Source of the DNA: Frigoribacterium sp. Leaf186
Lineage (GTDB): Bacteria > Actinomycetota > Actinomycetes > Actinomycetales > Microbacteriaceae
Assembly (NCBI RefSeq): GCF_001423905.1
Contig: NZ_LMPQ01000011.1
Span: 2,942 to 48,453, forward strand
Reading direction: 5' to 3'
Length of the DNA stretch: 45,512 nucleotides
Shown: positions 32,873 through 41,035 of the stretch, piece after piece
Layout of the letters: each line of letters starts with the position of its first letter
Numbering within the stretch: the first letter of the stretch is position 1
Position numbers and translations under genes: made by a program
The notes under the pieces: model-generated
What the model was told of the DNA's origin: nothing
Databases searched by the model: none
The model's input: the letters and a program-made list of their open reading frames with translations, nothing else

Positions 32873-35800
32873 GTGCACCTGCTGTCCGTCTTCAGCCTGC
32901 GCAACCGCGCGCTGATCGCCCTCGTCACCATCGTCGTCGCCGTCTTCGGCGGCATCGCCCTGACCTCGCTCAAGCAAGAGCTCGCGCCGAACGTGCAGTT
33001 CCCGCAGATCGCGATCGTCAGCTCGTACCCGGGCGCCACGCCAGAGGTCGTCAACGAGGACGTCTCGACGCCGATCGAGCAAGCCGTCCAGATCATCCCC
33101 GGGCTCGAGGGCACCTCGGCGACGTCGAGCACCTCGCAGAGCACGGTGTCGGCCGAGTTCACCTACGGCACCGACCTCGACTCGGCCGAGCAGAAGATCC
33201 AGTCGGCCATCAACCGCCTGACGCTGCCCGACTCCGTCGACACCCAGGTGGTCACGGGCAGCCTGGCCGACCTGCCGGTCATCCAGATCGCCGTGACGGG
33301 CTACGACTCGGCGAACTCGCAGGCGCTCGTCGACCGCCTGACGAACGTCACCGTGCCCGACCTGCAGAAGCTCGACGGCGTCCGCGAGGCCTCGATCTAC
33401 GGCGACGCCGGTCAGCGCGTCACCATCTCGCCCGACCAGACGGCCCTCGCCGAGAGAGGGTTGACGACCGCCGCCTTCCAGGACGCCCTCGACGCCAACG
33501 GCACGCTGATCCCCGGCGGCACCATCACGCAAGACGGCAAGACGCTGTCGATCCAGGCGGGTCAGCGACTCACCAACGTCGACGAGATCCGTGCCCTGCC
33601 GCTGCTCGACGCCACCTCGGCCACCACGATCGGCGACGTCGCCGACGTGCAGCTGACCGGCGCGCCCGTCACGTCCATCAGCCGCGTCGACGGGCAGGAC
33701 GCCCTGACGGTCGCCATCACCAAGACCCTCGACGCCAACACCGTCGACGTGTCGCAGACCGTCCGCGACGCGATCCCGAGCCTCGCCTCCGACCTGGGCG
33801 ACGGGGTCGAGCTGACCGTCGTGTTCGACCAGGCGCCGTTCATCCAGCAGTCGATCGACTCGCTGGCCGAAGAGGGGCTGCTCGGGCTCGTCTTCGCCGT
33901 GGTCGTCATCTTGATCTTCCTGCTGTCGATCCGGTCGACGATCGTCACGGCCATCAGCATCCCGACGAGCGTGCTCATCACGTTCATCGGCCTGCAGGCG
34001 GCCGATTACACGCTGAACATCCTGACCCTCGGCGCCCTGACCATCGCCATCGGCCGGGTGGTCGACGACTCGATCGTGGTCATCGAGAACATCAAGCGCC
34101 ACCTCACGGCGGGCGTCGACCGGCTCGAGGCCATCACGGTGGGCGTGCGCGAGGTCGCGGGCGCCATCACGGCGTCGACGGTCACCACCGTCGTGGTCTT
34201 CCTGCCGCTGGCGTTCGTCGGCAACATCACCGGCGAGCTGTTCCGGCCCTTCGCCCTGACCGTCACCATCGCGCTCGTCGCGTCGTTGTTCGTCGCGCTG
34301 ACCATCGTGCCGGTGCTGGCGTACTGGTTCCTCCGGGCGCCGAAGGCGCACAAGCACGCTCCGGGCGCCGAGGCCGCGGCCGTCGAGGGCGCGACGGTCG
34401 AGTCGCTGACGACCCGCGCCTCCGACCCGTCCGACGCCCGGCCGCTCGACCGCCTGCGTCGCGCGTACGTGCCGGTGCTGCGGGGCACCCTCAAGCGGCC
34501 GGTCGTGACGATCCTCGTCGCGCTGCTCGTGCTCGTGGGCACGGGCGCCGTCATCCCGTTCATGAAGACGAACTTCCTCGGGGCGAGCGGCCAGAACACG
34601 TTCACCGTCACCCAGACCCTGCCGCCGGCGTCGAGCCTGCAGACCCAGTCCGACGCCGCCGACCGGGTCGAGAAGGTGCTCGACGGCGTCGAGGGCATCG
34701 AGACGGTGCAGCTGACCATCGGGTCGAGCGGCACGTCGATCGCGAGCTTCTTGGGCGGGTCGGGCGACAGCACCGTCACCTACTCGATCACCACCGACGA
34801 GAGCGCCGACCAGGACGCACTGCAGGCCGACGTGCGGTCGCAGCTGGCCGACGTGTCGGACGCCGGCGAGATCGAGGTGTCGGCGTCGAGCGGCTTCGGC
34901 ACGAGCAACGACATCACCGTCGACGTCACCGCCCCCGACCCCGACAGCCTGCAGACCGCGACGGACGCCGTGCTGACGAAGGTGCAGGGTCTGCCCGGCA
35001 CGGCCGAGGCGAGCTCGAACCTGCAGGCGGCCCAGCCGATCATCGGCGTGCAGGTCGACCGCGCGGCCGCCGCGGCACTCGGCTACAGCGAGGTCGCCGT
35101 GGGTGGCATCGTGTCGCAGGCGCTCCAGCCCTTCCGGGTGGGGTCGCTCGAGATCGACGACAGCTCGGTCGACGTCTACACCGTCGACCCGACCCCGCCG
35201 GCGACCATCGACGAGCTCGGGGCCCTCGAGCTGCCGAGCCCGACGGGGCCGGTGCGGCTCGACTCGATCGCCACGGTCGAGCAGACGACGGGGCCGACCT
35301 CGGTCACGACGACCGACGCCGTGCGCTCGGCGACCGTGACGATCACGCCCTCGACCGACGACCTCTCGGCCGCCGGCACCGAGGTCTCTGACGCGGTCGC
35401 GGCCGTCGACCTGCCCGACGGCACCGACGCGACGATCGGAGGGGCGACGGCCGACCAGGCCAACGCGTTCTCGCAGCTCTTCCTCGCGGTGCTCATCGCC
35501 ATCCTGATCGTCTACATCGTGATGGTGGCGACGTTCCGCAGCCTGATCCAGCCCATCCTGCTGCTGGTGTCGATCCCGTTCGCGGCGACCGGGGCGATCC
35601 TGCTGCAACTGGCCTCGGGCGTCCCCCTCGGCGTCGCGTCGCTGATCGGCGTGCTCATGCTGGTCGGCATCGTGGTGACGAACGCGATCGTGCTGATCGA
35701 CCTGGTGAACCAGTACCGCGACAAGGGCCTGCGGGTGCGCGAGGCCCTGCTCGAGGGGGCGTCGCGACGCTTGCGGCCGATCCTCATGACGGCGGCGGCC

Positions 35801-36031
35801 ACGATCTTCGCCCTCACCCCGATGGCGCTCGGCGTCACCGGTCACGGCGGCTTCATCTCGCAGCCGCTGGCGATCGTCGTGATCGGCGGGCTCGTGTCGT
35901 CGACGGTGCTGACCCTCGTCGTGCTACCGGTCATCTACTACCTGTACGAGCGCATCGGCGAACGCCGGGCCGATCGGCGGGCTGCCGAGGCCGGGGCCCG
36001 CGCGGCTGAGGCCGGGGCCGCCCGGGGCTGA
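32873..36031 (+). CDS. RND-family efflux transporter (AcrB/SwrC-like)
   Basis: Large proton-driven exporter (1052 aa) of the HAE/AcrB type with two repeats of six membrane helices and large extracytoplasmic loops. The N-terminal FSLRNRALIALVTIVVAVFGG helix, the TM4 proton-relay pair in GRVVDDSIVVIENI (near residue 398) and PILMTAAATIFALTPMALG are typical. In Gram-positives such proteins act alone, without outer-membrane partner (as SwrC of Bacillus); no adaptor gene is adjacent. GTG at 32873 has CCGGAG upstream. One dispersed-motif copy lies in the variable cytoplasmic loop (TTRASDP, 34415). Substrate unknown. Confidence 0.92.
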   Translation: MHLLSVFSLRNRALIALVTIVVAVFGGIALTSLKQELAPNVQFPQIAIVSSYPGATPEVVNEDVSTPIEQAVQIIPGLEGTSATSSTSQSTVSAEFTYGTDLDSAEQKIQSAINRLTLPDSVDTQVVTGSLADLPVIQIAVTGYDSANSQALVDRLTNVTVPDLQKLDGVREASIYGDAGQRVTISPDQTALAERGLTTAAFQDALDANGTLIPGGTITQDGKTLSIQAGQRLTNVDEIRALPLLDATSATTIGDVADVQLTGAPVTSISRVDGQDALTVAITKTLDANTVDVSQTVRDAIPSLASDLGDGVELTVVFDQAPFIQQSIDSLAEEGLLGLVFAVVVILIFLLSIRSTIVTAISIPTSVLITFIGLQAADYTLNILTLGALTIAIGRVVDDSIVVIENIKRHLTAGVDRLEAITVGVREVAGAITASTVTTVVVFLPLAFVGNITGELFRPFALTVTIALVASLFVALTIVPVLAYWFLRAPKAHKHAPGAEAAAVEGATVESLTTRASDPSDARPLDRLRRAYVPVLRGTLKRPVVTILVALLVLVGTGAVIPFMKTNFLGASGQNTFTVTQTLPPASSLQTQSDAADRVEKVLDGVEGIETVQLTIGSSGTSIASFLGGSGDSTVTYSITTDESADQDALQADVRSQLADVSDAGEIEVSASSGFGTSNDITVDVTAPDPDSLQTATDAVLTKVQGLPGTAEASSNLQAAQPIIGVQVDRAAAAALGYSEVAVGGIVSQALQPFRVGSLEIDDSSVDVYTVDPTPPATIDELGALELPSPTGPVRLDSIATVEQTTGPTSVTTTDAVRSATVTITPSTDDLSAAGTEVSDAVAAVDLPDGTDATIGGATADQANAFSQLFLAVLIAILIVYIVMVATFRSLIQPILLLVSIPFAATGAILLQLASGVPLGVASLIGVLMLVGIVVTNAIVLIDLVNQYRDKGLRVREALLEGASRRLRPILMTAAATIFALTPMALGVTGHGGFISQPLAIVVIGGLVSSTVLTLVVLPVIYYLYERIGERRADRRAAEAGARAAEAGAARG

Positions 36032-36102
36032 CCGTGACGTCCTTCTCGTGTCGGGTCCGGTCGGCCGAGGAGGCGGGGCTTCCGGTTCGGGGGAGGCTCG
36101 GG

Positions 36103-36329
36103 TATCGTAGGTGGGTCGGCTCAAGACACCGCGCCTGTGGCGCGCGCACATCGGCACCCGTGGGTGCCGATCATGCACAGCTTTGAACAGCACGAGGGTT
36201 TGTAAGTCTTGTGGGCCGGATTCCCGTCGAGTCACGACGGGATGAATTCACGATTGTGAACGGTCCTGGTCAACGGCTGCCCGGGTATTTCTTCGCGTCA
36301 TCTCTGACAAGCCCGGAAAGAACTCCTCC
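36103..36329 (+). promoter_or_regulatory. Promoter and structured 5' leader of the DEAD-box helicase gene
   Basis: TATCGT (36103-36108) is a plausible -10, with TTCCGG 17 nt upstream as a weak -35. That predicts a leader of about 215 nt, much longer than any other in the window. It contains a perfect 10-bp hairpin ATCGGCACCC/GGGTGCCGAT (36150-36171), an 8-bp hairpin TCCCGTCG/CGACGGGA (36222-36242), and an AT-richer stretch GGGTTTGTAAGTCTTG between them. Long leaders are common for cold-responsive RNA helicases. The 298-bp gap 36032-36329 has no convincing gene. Confidence 0.5.
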
Positions 36330-38495
36330 ATGTCTCCTTACGACAACTCCCGCCCGCGCACCGACCGCACCGGCGGCGCTCCCAAGGCCGGCTCGAAGAG
36401 CCCCAAGCACCGCGGCCACCGCGCCGACGAGGTCGGGGCCCCCGCCCCCAAGAAGCGTTGGGACGCGAGCGAGCGCGCCGAGCGCGGACGCCGCGAGTTC
36501 GGCACCCGTGACGGCGGCGGCAACCGTGCCCCCGGCGCCGCCCGCTCGGACGACCGCCGACCGAACTGGGAGCCCCGCGAGAAGTCGGCCGGCGGCAACC
36601 GCTTCGGCAACCGCGACTTCGACGGCCGCAACGGCGAGCGTGGCCGCGACGGCGCACGCGACGCCGCCCCGCGCTTCGGTCGCGACGGTGGCCGCGAGGC
36701 CGCTCGCGGCTACGGTCTTGACGGCGGACGCGACGCCGCCCGTGGCTCCGACCGCGGGCCCCGCTCGTGGGACCGCTCCGACCGCCCCGCCCGCGACGAT
36801 CGTGCTCCCCGCAGCTTCGACCGCAGCGACCGTCCTGCCCGAGACGACCGCTCGCGTGACGAGCGCGCACCGCGTTCGTACGGTGACCGTCCCGAGCGCG
36901 GTGGCCGCGCCTCCGGCGGGTACGACCGCGACGCCCGCCCGGCGCGAAGCTTCGACCGCGACGCCCGCCCGGCTCGTGACGACCGCTCGCGTGACGAGCG
37001 TGCCCCGCGCAGCTACGACCGTCCGGCTCGCGACGATCGCGCGCAGCGTCCGTACGGTGACCGTCCCGAGCGCGGTGGCCGCGCATCCGGTGGTTTCGAC
37101 CGCGGCGACCGACCCGCCCGTGACGATCGCGCGCCCCGCAGCTTCGACCGCAGCGACCGCGGCGACCGCAACGACCGCCCGGCACGCGTCGGCGACCGGT
37201 CGAGCGACTTCTACCCGAAGCGCGACGCGGCCACGCACTACTCGCCCGAGGACGACGTCAAGCTCGAGAAGCTCAAGGCCGAGGTCGTCACCGCGGCCGA
37301 CGTCGAGGGCGTGAGCTTCGGCGACCTGGGCCTCGGCGACAACATCGAGCGCCAGCTGGCCTCGATGGGCGCCGCCGCACCGTTCGCCATCCAGGCGGCG
37401 ACGATCCCCGACGTGCTCGCCGGGCGCGACGTGCTCGGACGCGGCCGCACGGGCTCGGGCAAGACGATCGCCTTCGGCGCCCCGCTGGTCGAGAAGCTGA
37501 TGGAGAACAACGGTGCGAAGAACCGCAAGATGGGCCGAAAGCCCCGTGCGCTGATCCTCGCCCCGACCCGCGAGCTCGCGATGCAGATCGACCGCACCGT
37601 GCAGCCCATCGCCCGCTCGGTCGGCCTGTTCACCACGCAGGTCTACGGCGGCGTGCCGCAGCAGCGCCAGGTCGGTGCTCTCAACCGCGGCGTCGACATC
37701 GTGATCGGCACCCCCGGTCGCATCGAGGACCTCATCGACCAGGGTCGACTCGACCTCAGCGAGGTCGTCGTGACCGTGCTCGACGAGGCCGACCACATGT
37801 GCGACCTCGGGTTCCTCGAGCCGGTGCAGCGCATCATCCGCGAGACCGCGACGGTCCGCCCCGACGGCGCCCGCGCCCAGAAGCTGCTGTTCAGCGCGAC
37901 GCTCGACAAGGGCGTGGCGAAGCTCGTCGACGAGTTCCTGGTCGATCCGGCCGTGCACGAGGTCGCCGGCGAGGACCAGGCCAGCGCCACGATCGACCAC
38001 CGCGTGCTGCTGATCGAGCAGCGCGACAAGACGGCCGTCATCGAGCAGCTCGCGTCGGGCAGCGGCAAGACCCTCGTCTTCGCCCGCACCCGCGCCTTCG
38101 CCGAGCAGCTCGCCGACCAGCTCGAGGACGCCGGCATCCGGTCGACGAGCCTGCACGGCGACCTGAACCAGGCCCGACGCACGCGCAACCTCCAGCTGCT
38201 CACGAGCGGCAAGGTCAACGTGCTCGTCGCGACCGACGTCGCCGCCCGCGGCATCCACGTCGACGACATCGAGCTCGTCGTCCAGGCCGACATGCCCGAC
38301 GAGTACAAGACCTACATGCACCGCTCAGGCCGCACCGGCCGCGCAGGCAAGGAGGGCACCGTCGTCACCCTCATCACGCGCCAGCGCCGCCGTCGCATGG
38401 AGGAGCTGCTCGACCGCGCCGAGATCGACGCCGAGATGATCGAGGCCCGATCGGGCGACCGTCTGATCGACGAGCTCGCGGGCGTGCAGGCGTAG
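36330..38495 (+). CDS. DEAD-box RNA helicase with Arg/Asp-rich repeat N-terminus
   Basis: ATP-dependent RNA helicase (721 aa). The core follows the usual order: Q motif FAIQAATIP, motif I GRGRTGSGKT (about 371-380), APTREL, GTPGR, DEAD (485-488), SAT, and HRSGRTGRAG (about 664-673). The first 290 residues are low-complexity, built from repeated RDDRAPRSFDRSDRPARD-like and GDRPERGGRASGG units. Usually such RG-rich tails follow the core; here the tail is at the N-terminus. These tails bind RNA and can drive condensate formation (known for other DEAD proteins). Probable roles are ribosome assembly and cold adaptation. Confidence 0.93.
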   Translation: MSPYDNSRPRTDRTGGAPKAGSKSPKHRGHRADEVGAPAPKKRWDASERAERGRREFGTRDGGGNRAPGAARSDDRRPNWEPREKSAGGNRFGNRDFDGRNGERGRDGARDAAPRFGRDGGREAARGYGLDGGRDAARGSDRGPRSWDRSDRPARDDRAPRSFDRSDRPARDDRSRDERAPRSYGDRPERGGRASGGYDRDARPARSFDRDARPARDDRSRDERAPRSYDRPARDDRAQRPYGDRPERGGRASGGFDRGDRPARDDRAPRSFDRSDRGDRNDRPARVGDRSSDFYPKRDAATHYSPEDDVKLEKLKAEVVTAADVEGVSFGDLGLGDNIERQLASMGAAAPFAIQAATIPDVLAGRDVLGRGRTGSGKTIAFGAPLVEKLMENNGAKNRKMGRKPRALILAPTRELAMQIDRTVQPIARSVGLFTTQVYGGVPQQRQVGALNRGVDIVIGTPGRIEDLIDQGRLDLSEVVVTVLDEADHMCDLGFLEPVQRIIRETATVRPDGARAQKLLFSATLDKGVAKLVDEFLVDPAVHEVAGEDQASATIDHRVLLIEQRDKTAVIEQLASGSGKTLVFARTRAFAEQLADQLEDAGIRSTSLHGDLNQARRTRNLQLLTSGKVNVLVATDVAARGIHVDDIELVVQADMPDEYKTYMHRSGRTGRAGKEGTVVTLITRQRRRRMEELLDRAEIDAEMIEARSGDRLIDELAGVQA
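36770..37190 (+). repeat. Degenerate coding repeats in the helicase N-terminus
   Basis: Blocks encoding DRSDRPARDDR, DERAPRS and GDRPERGGRASGG recur two to four times with high nucleotide identity, for example the GGTGACCGTCCCGAGCGCGG segment near 36883 and 37061. This suggests recent duplication or slippage and predicts length variation among strains. Confidence 0.7.
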
Positions 38496-38538
38496 CAGCC
38501 GTCCTCGGGGCGCGGTCGGGGCCTGCAGGATCACACGA

Positions 38539-38596
38539 CACCGCCGAGTGGACATCACACCGCGTCATGCGGGGGTGTCGTGTCCACTCGGCGGTG
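38539..38596. terminator. 16-bp inverted repeat between convergent genes
   Basis: CACCGCCGAGTGGACA (38539-38554) and TGTCCACTCGGCGGTG (38581-38596) pair perfectly; the 26-nt interior can extend the stem with ACACC/GGTGT. It lies between the convergent helicase and DinB-like genes and can act as a two-way terminator or be a palindromic repeat element. No T-run. Confidence 0.65.
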
Positions 38597-38651
38597 CCGC
38601 GGTATCGCCGCTCGGGGTGTTGCGGCGCTATGGCGGCCGGCGGCCGAGGGG

Positions 38652-39158
38652 CTAGCGGCGGTCGAAGAGGCCGCGGACGTACGAGGCCTGGCCGAGGTGC
38701 TGCACGCAGTCGTTCAGGATGCTCACGAGGCGGGCGCCGGCGGTGACCGGAGGGTCCCATGCCTCGTCGACCACGTCGTCGTACGAGGCGGCGTCGAGGT
38801 CCTCGAGGTAGGCCCGCGTCCGCAGGGTGACGGCCTCGAGGTAGCCCACGAGCAGCTCGGCGTCGACCCGCACCGCGGCCACGTCGGACGGCGACATGCC
38901 GTAGCCCATCTCGGCCGGCGAGAACGGCAGGGCGAACGACTTGGCCCAGCCGTCGGCCGTCCACACCTGGTCGGTCGCCGCGAGGTCGGCGATCTGGACG
39001 TCCTGCCCGCGGGCGGTGTGCCAGACGAGCCACGCGATCGTGTTCGCCTCGTCGTCGGGGCGCCAGGCGAGGTCGTCGACCGAGAGGTCGGCGACCGCCC
39101 GCACGGCGACGGCAGGGAGGCGCGAGAAGGCTTCGACGAGGACGTCCGAGGGGGTCAT
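38652..39158 (-). CDS. DinB-like (DUF664) four-helix protein
   Basis: A 168-aa predicted metal-binding four-helix bundle of the DinB/YfiT superfamily, whose actinobacterial members include thiol-dependent transferases. The His in IAWLVWHTARGQDVQIADLA and the C-terminal DCVQHLGQASYVRGL pair match the family's metal-binding histidines. Substrate cannot be named. The ATG lies 6 nt after TAGGGT (leaderless pattern). Downstream of MarR on the same strand with 51 bp between. Confidence 0.82.
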   Translation of the reverse strand: MTPSDVLVEAFSRLPAVAVRAVADLSVDDLAWRPDDEANTIAWLVWHTARGQDVQIADLAATDQVWTADGWAKSFALPFSPAEMGYGMSPSDVAAVRVDAELLVGYLEAVTLRTRAYLEDLDAASYDDVVDEAWDPPVTAGARLVSILNDCVQHLGQASYVRGLFDRR

Positions 39159-39164
39159 CGGCCC

Positions 39165-39170
39165 ACCCTA
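39165..39170 (-). promoter_or_regulatory. -10 element, leaderless DinB-like promoter
   Basis: TAGGGT on the minus strand exactly 6 nt before the ATG at 39158. It lies between MarR and this gene, so the gene has its own start site. Confidence 0.5.
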
Positions 39171-39209
39171 CGACCGGCCGCGCGCGCCCGGCCCGGGGCT
39201 CGTGCGGGC

Positions 39210-39788
39210 TCAGGCTTCGGCGGTCTCGCCCGCGACGGCGTCGCCCGCGACGGCGTCGCCCGCAGCGGAGTCGCCCGCGCCCGCGTCGCCGGCGACGGCC
39301 TCGCCCTCCGCGGCCGTGCGCGTCAGCGAGTCGCCGATGGCCCGCATCGCCACGGCCAGGAAGTCGAGGTGGTTGGGGTCGACCGCGTCGCGGAACGCGC
39401 GACGGTAGAACTCGTCGATCTGGTCGATGGCCTCGCGCCCGGCGGGGGCGAGTTCGAGCAGCACGCTCCGTCGGTCGGAGGGGTGCGGCTGCCGGATGAT
39501 GTAGCCGCCGCCCTCGAGTCGGTCGACGAGGCTCGTGGTCGCTCCCGTCGACAGTTCGAGGAACTCGGCCGCCCGCTTCGGCGTCGTGTCGTGGTCGTTC
39601 GCGATGAAGGTCAGGCAGCGGAGGTCGGTCGTGCCCATGCCGAAGAAGTCGGCGACGAGCTTCTGCACGCGGTCGCCCTGCTGTTGCAACGACCGGTAGG
39701 CCTCGAGCACCAGCGTCACGTCGAGCTTGCCCTCGTCGTCGAGGGGCGGCGCGGAGCCGGCGGGCGGCTGGGGCGAGACGTCGGACAT
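39210..39788 (-). CDS. MarR-family regulator with repetitive C-terminal tail
   Basis: Winged-helix regulator (192 aa). The DNA-binding region has TTDLRCLTFIANDHDTT, PKRAAEFLELSTGATTSLVDRL and the wing GYIIRQPHPSDRRSVLLEL. Residues from about 162 onward are a low-complexity tail of five AVAGD-like pentapeptides, encoded by a 15-bp tandem repeat (39226-39300). Effector and target are unknown. A TTCGA-N3-TCGAA palindrome upstream is a candidate operator. Divergent from the siderophore-interacting gene. Confidence 0.9.
   Translation of the reverse strand: MSDVSPQPPAGSAPPLDDEGKLDVTLVLEAYRSLQQQGDRVQKLVADFFGMGTTDLRCLTFIANDHDTTPKRAAEFLELSTGATTSLVDRLEGGGYIIRQPHPSDRRSVLLELAPAGREAIDQIDEFYRRAFRDAVDPNHLDFLAVAMRAIGDSLTRTAAEGEAVAGDAGAGDSAAGDAVAGDAVAGETAEA
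39226..39300 (-). repeat. 15-bp coding minisatellite, five units
   Basis: Units starting TCGCCC or TCGCCG at 39226, 39241, 39256, 39271 and 39286; the first two are identical (TCGCCCGCGACGGCG) and the others differ at 2-4 positions. In frame, so copy-number change would alter the MarR tail by five residues per unit. Confidence 0.85.
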
Positions 39789-39875
39789 GAGGTGGCTCTC
39801 TGCAGGCGACGGAGGCGGACGAGGAGGCGCGACTCGCCTCCCCGGGAAGCCCAGGTTACCTCGCCAGGTGAGTTG

Positions 39876-39888
39876 TTCGAGCTTCGAA
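39876..39888. promoter_or_regulatory. Candidate MarR operator
   Basis: TTCGAGCTTCGAA (arms TTCGA and TCGAA, 3-nt centre) in the 206-bp gap between marR and the siderophore-interacting gene. It lies about 90 bp before the MarR start. Autoregulation is inferred only from position. Confidence 0.4.
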
Positions 39889-39976
39889 TCACCCGGGCGG
39901 ATCGATCGACGGGTGCGGGTGGAGGACCTGGGCCTCGGGCCATGTCCTCCCCGAGCCCACCGCCACCCGCATGTTA

Positions 39977-39995
39977 TTAGGTTAGCCTTACCTCA
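39977..39995 (+). promoter_or_regulatory. DtxR/IdeR iron box
   Basis: TTAGGTTAGCCTTACCTCA matches the DtxR/IdeR consensus TTAGGTTAGGCTAACCTAA at 16 of 19 positions. It ends on the A of the ATG at 39995. An embedded TAGCCT (39983-39988) lies 6 nt before the ATG, so iron-loaded DtxR would cover both the -10 and the start of a leaderless message. Confidence 0.85.
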
Positions 39996-40885
39996 TGTCG
40001 ACCCGTCGTTCGCCCGTCAAGCCCGCAGACCCCCGAGTGCACCGCCTCGAGGTGCTGCGCTCCGAACGCGTCTCGCCGAGCTTCCAGCGCGTCACCGTCG
40101 TCGGCGACGACCTGCACGAGTTCGGCGGCATGGGCTTCGACCAGTGGTTCAGGCTCTTCCTGCAGCTGCCCGGCAGCGAGTCGCTGAGGTTGCCGCGGGC
40201 CGCGACCTCGCTCTGGTACGCGCAGTACCTGGCGATCCCCGAGGCCGAGCGACCGCACTGCGCGAACTACACGGTGCGCGAGTTCCGGCCGGCGCACGCC
40301 GGGCCGGACGGTGCCGCCTCGCGCGCCGAGCTCGACATCGACTTCGTGCTGCACCGCGGCGGGTCCGGCGAGCTCGAAGGAGGCGCGGCGATCTGGGCCA
40401 GCGCCGCCCGCCCCGGCGACGCCCTCGGCCTGCTCGACCAGGGCGTGCTGTTCAACGCTCCCGACGACGCGACCGAGATCCACCTCGTCGCCGACGAGAC
40501 CGGGCTGCCGGGGACGGAAGGCATCGTGCGGTCGCTGCACCGCGCCTCCGTAGGCTCGGTGATCCAGGAGGTGCCGACCCGTGCCGACGTGCGGCCGCTC
40601 GACGCACCGGCGGGCGTCGAGGTGACGTGGGTCGTGCGGGACGAGCTCGACCCGCGTGCGTTCGGCGGCGACGCCGACCGCGTGGGCAGCGGCGACGCCG
40701 GCGGCGCGGGCGTCGCGCCGGGGGAGGGGGCGCTCGCCGCGCTGCTGTCGCGCTCGGCGGCCGACCCGCGGGCCTACGCCTACGTCGTCGGCGAGTCGGC
40801 GCTGGCGACCGGCGGTCGGCGGCACCTGCACGCGGCGGGGCTGCCGAAGAACCGCATCACGTTCTCGGGGTACTGGAAGCGCTGA
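39995..40885 (+). CDS. Siderophore-interacting protein (flavin-dependent ferric-siderophore reductase)
   Basis: Cytoplasmic FAD-binding protein (296 aa) of the SIP/ViuB family, which uses NAD(P)H to release iron from imported siderophores. The N-terminal FAD-binding domain includes SPSFQRVTVVGDDLHEF, followed by YTVREFRP and LDIDFVLH; the C-terminal NAD(P)H-binding part has IHLVADETGLPG and ends in KNRITFSGYWKR. The iron box overlapping the start predicts induction under iron starvation. No siderophore transporter is adjacent. Followed by a long palindrome. Dispersed-motif copies at 40379 and 40541 fall in loops. Confidence 0.92.
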   Translation: MSTRRSPVKPADPRVHRLEVLRSERVSPSFQRVTVVGDDLHEFGGMGFDQWFRLFLQLPGSESLRLPRAATSLWYAQYLAIPEAERPHCANYTVREFRPAHAGPDGAASRAELDIDFVLHRGGSGELEGGAAIWASAARPGDALGLLDQGVLFNAPDDATEIHLVADETGLPGTEGIVRSLHRASVGSVIQEVPTRADVRPLDAPAGVEVTWVVRDELDPRAFGGDADRVGSGDAGGAGVAPGEGALAALLSRSAADPRAYAYVVGESALATGGRRHLHAAGLPKNRITFSGYWKR

Positions 40886-40935
40886 CGGGCCGTCCCGGGG
40901 TCGCGGACCAGACCGGCGCAGGGGGCTGGCGACGA

Positions 40936-41003
40936 GGTCGCACCACCGTCAGGTCGTCGAACCACCTTCCGGCGTGGTTCGACGACGCGACGGTGGTGCG
41001 ACC
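40936..41003. terminator. Very long imperfect palindrome between convergent genes
   Basis: GGTCGCACCACCGTC (40936-40950) pairs with GACGGTGGTGCGACC (40989-41003), and TCGTCGAACCAC (40954-40965) with GTGGTTCGACGA (40974-40985). The 27 paired bp are interrupted by one 3x3 internal loop, with an 8-nt apical loop. It separates the convergent siderophore-interacting and membrane-protein genes. Two-way terminator or a mobile palindromic repeat. Confidence 0.7.
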
Positions 41004-41035
41004 AGGTCGGGGACGAGAGCCAGAGGAGGCGCCGG

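Noticed and set aside
32579-35845. 1088-codon minus-strand frame opposite the RND gene
   Set aside because: Low-complexity Asp/Arg/Val translation, no domain, and the plus-strand RND protein is unmistakable.
36121-36145. CCGCGCCTGTGG as a dispersed-motif copy
   Set aside because: Matches only the first part of the motif (TGTGG instead of TCCT); not counted.
36211-37314. 367-codon plus-strand frame starting in the helicase leader
   Set aside because: Overlaps the helicase N-terminus out of frame; Thr/Ala/Pro-only composition produced by the repeats.
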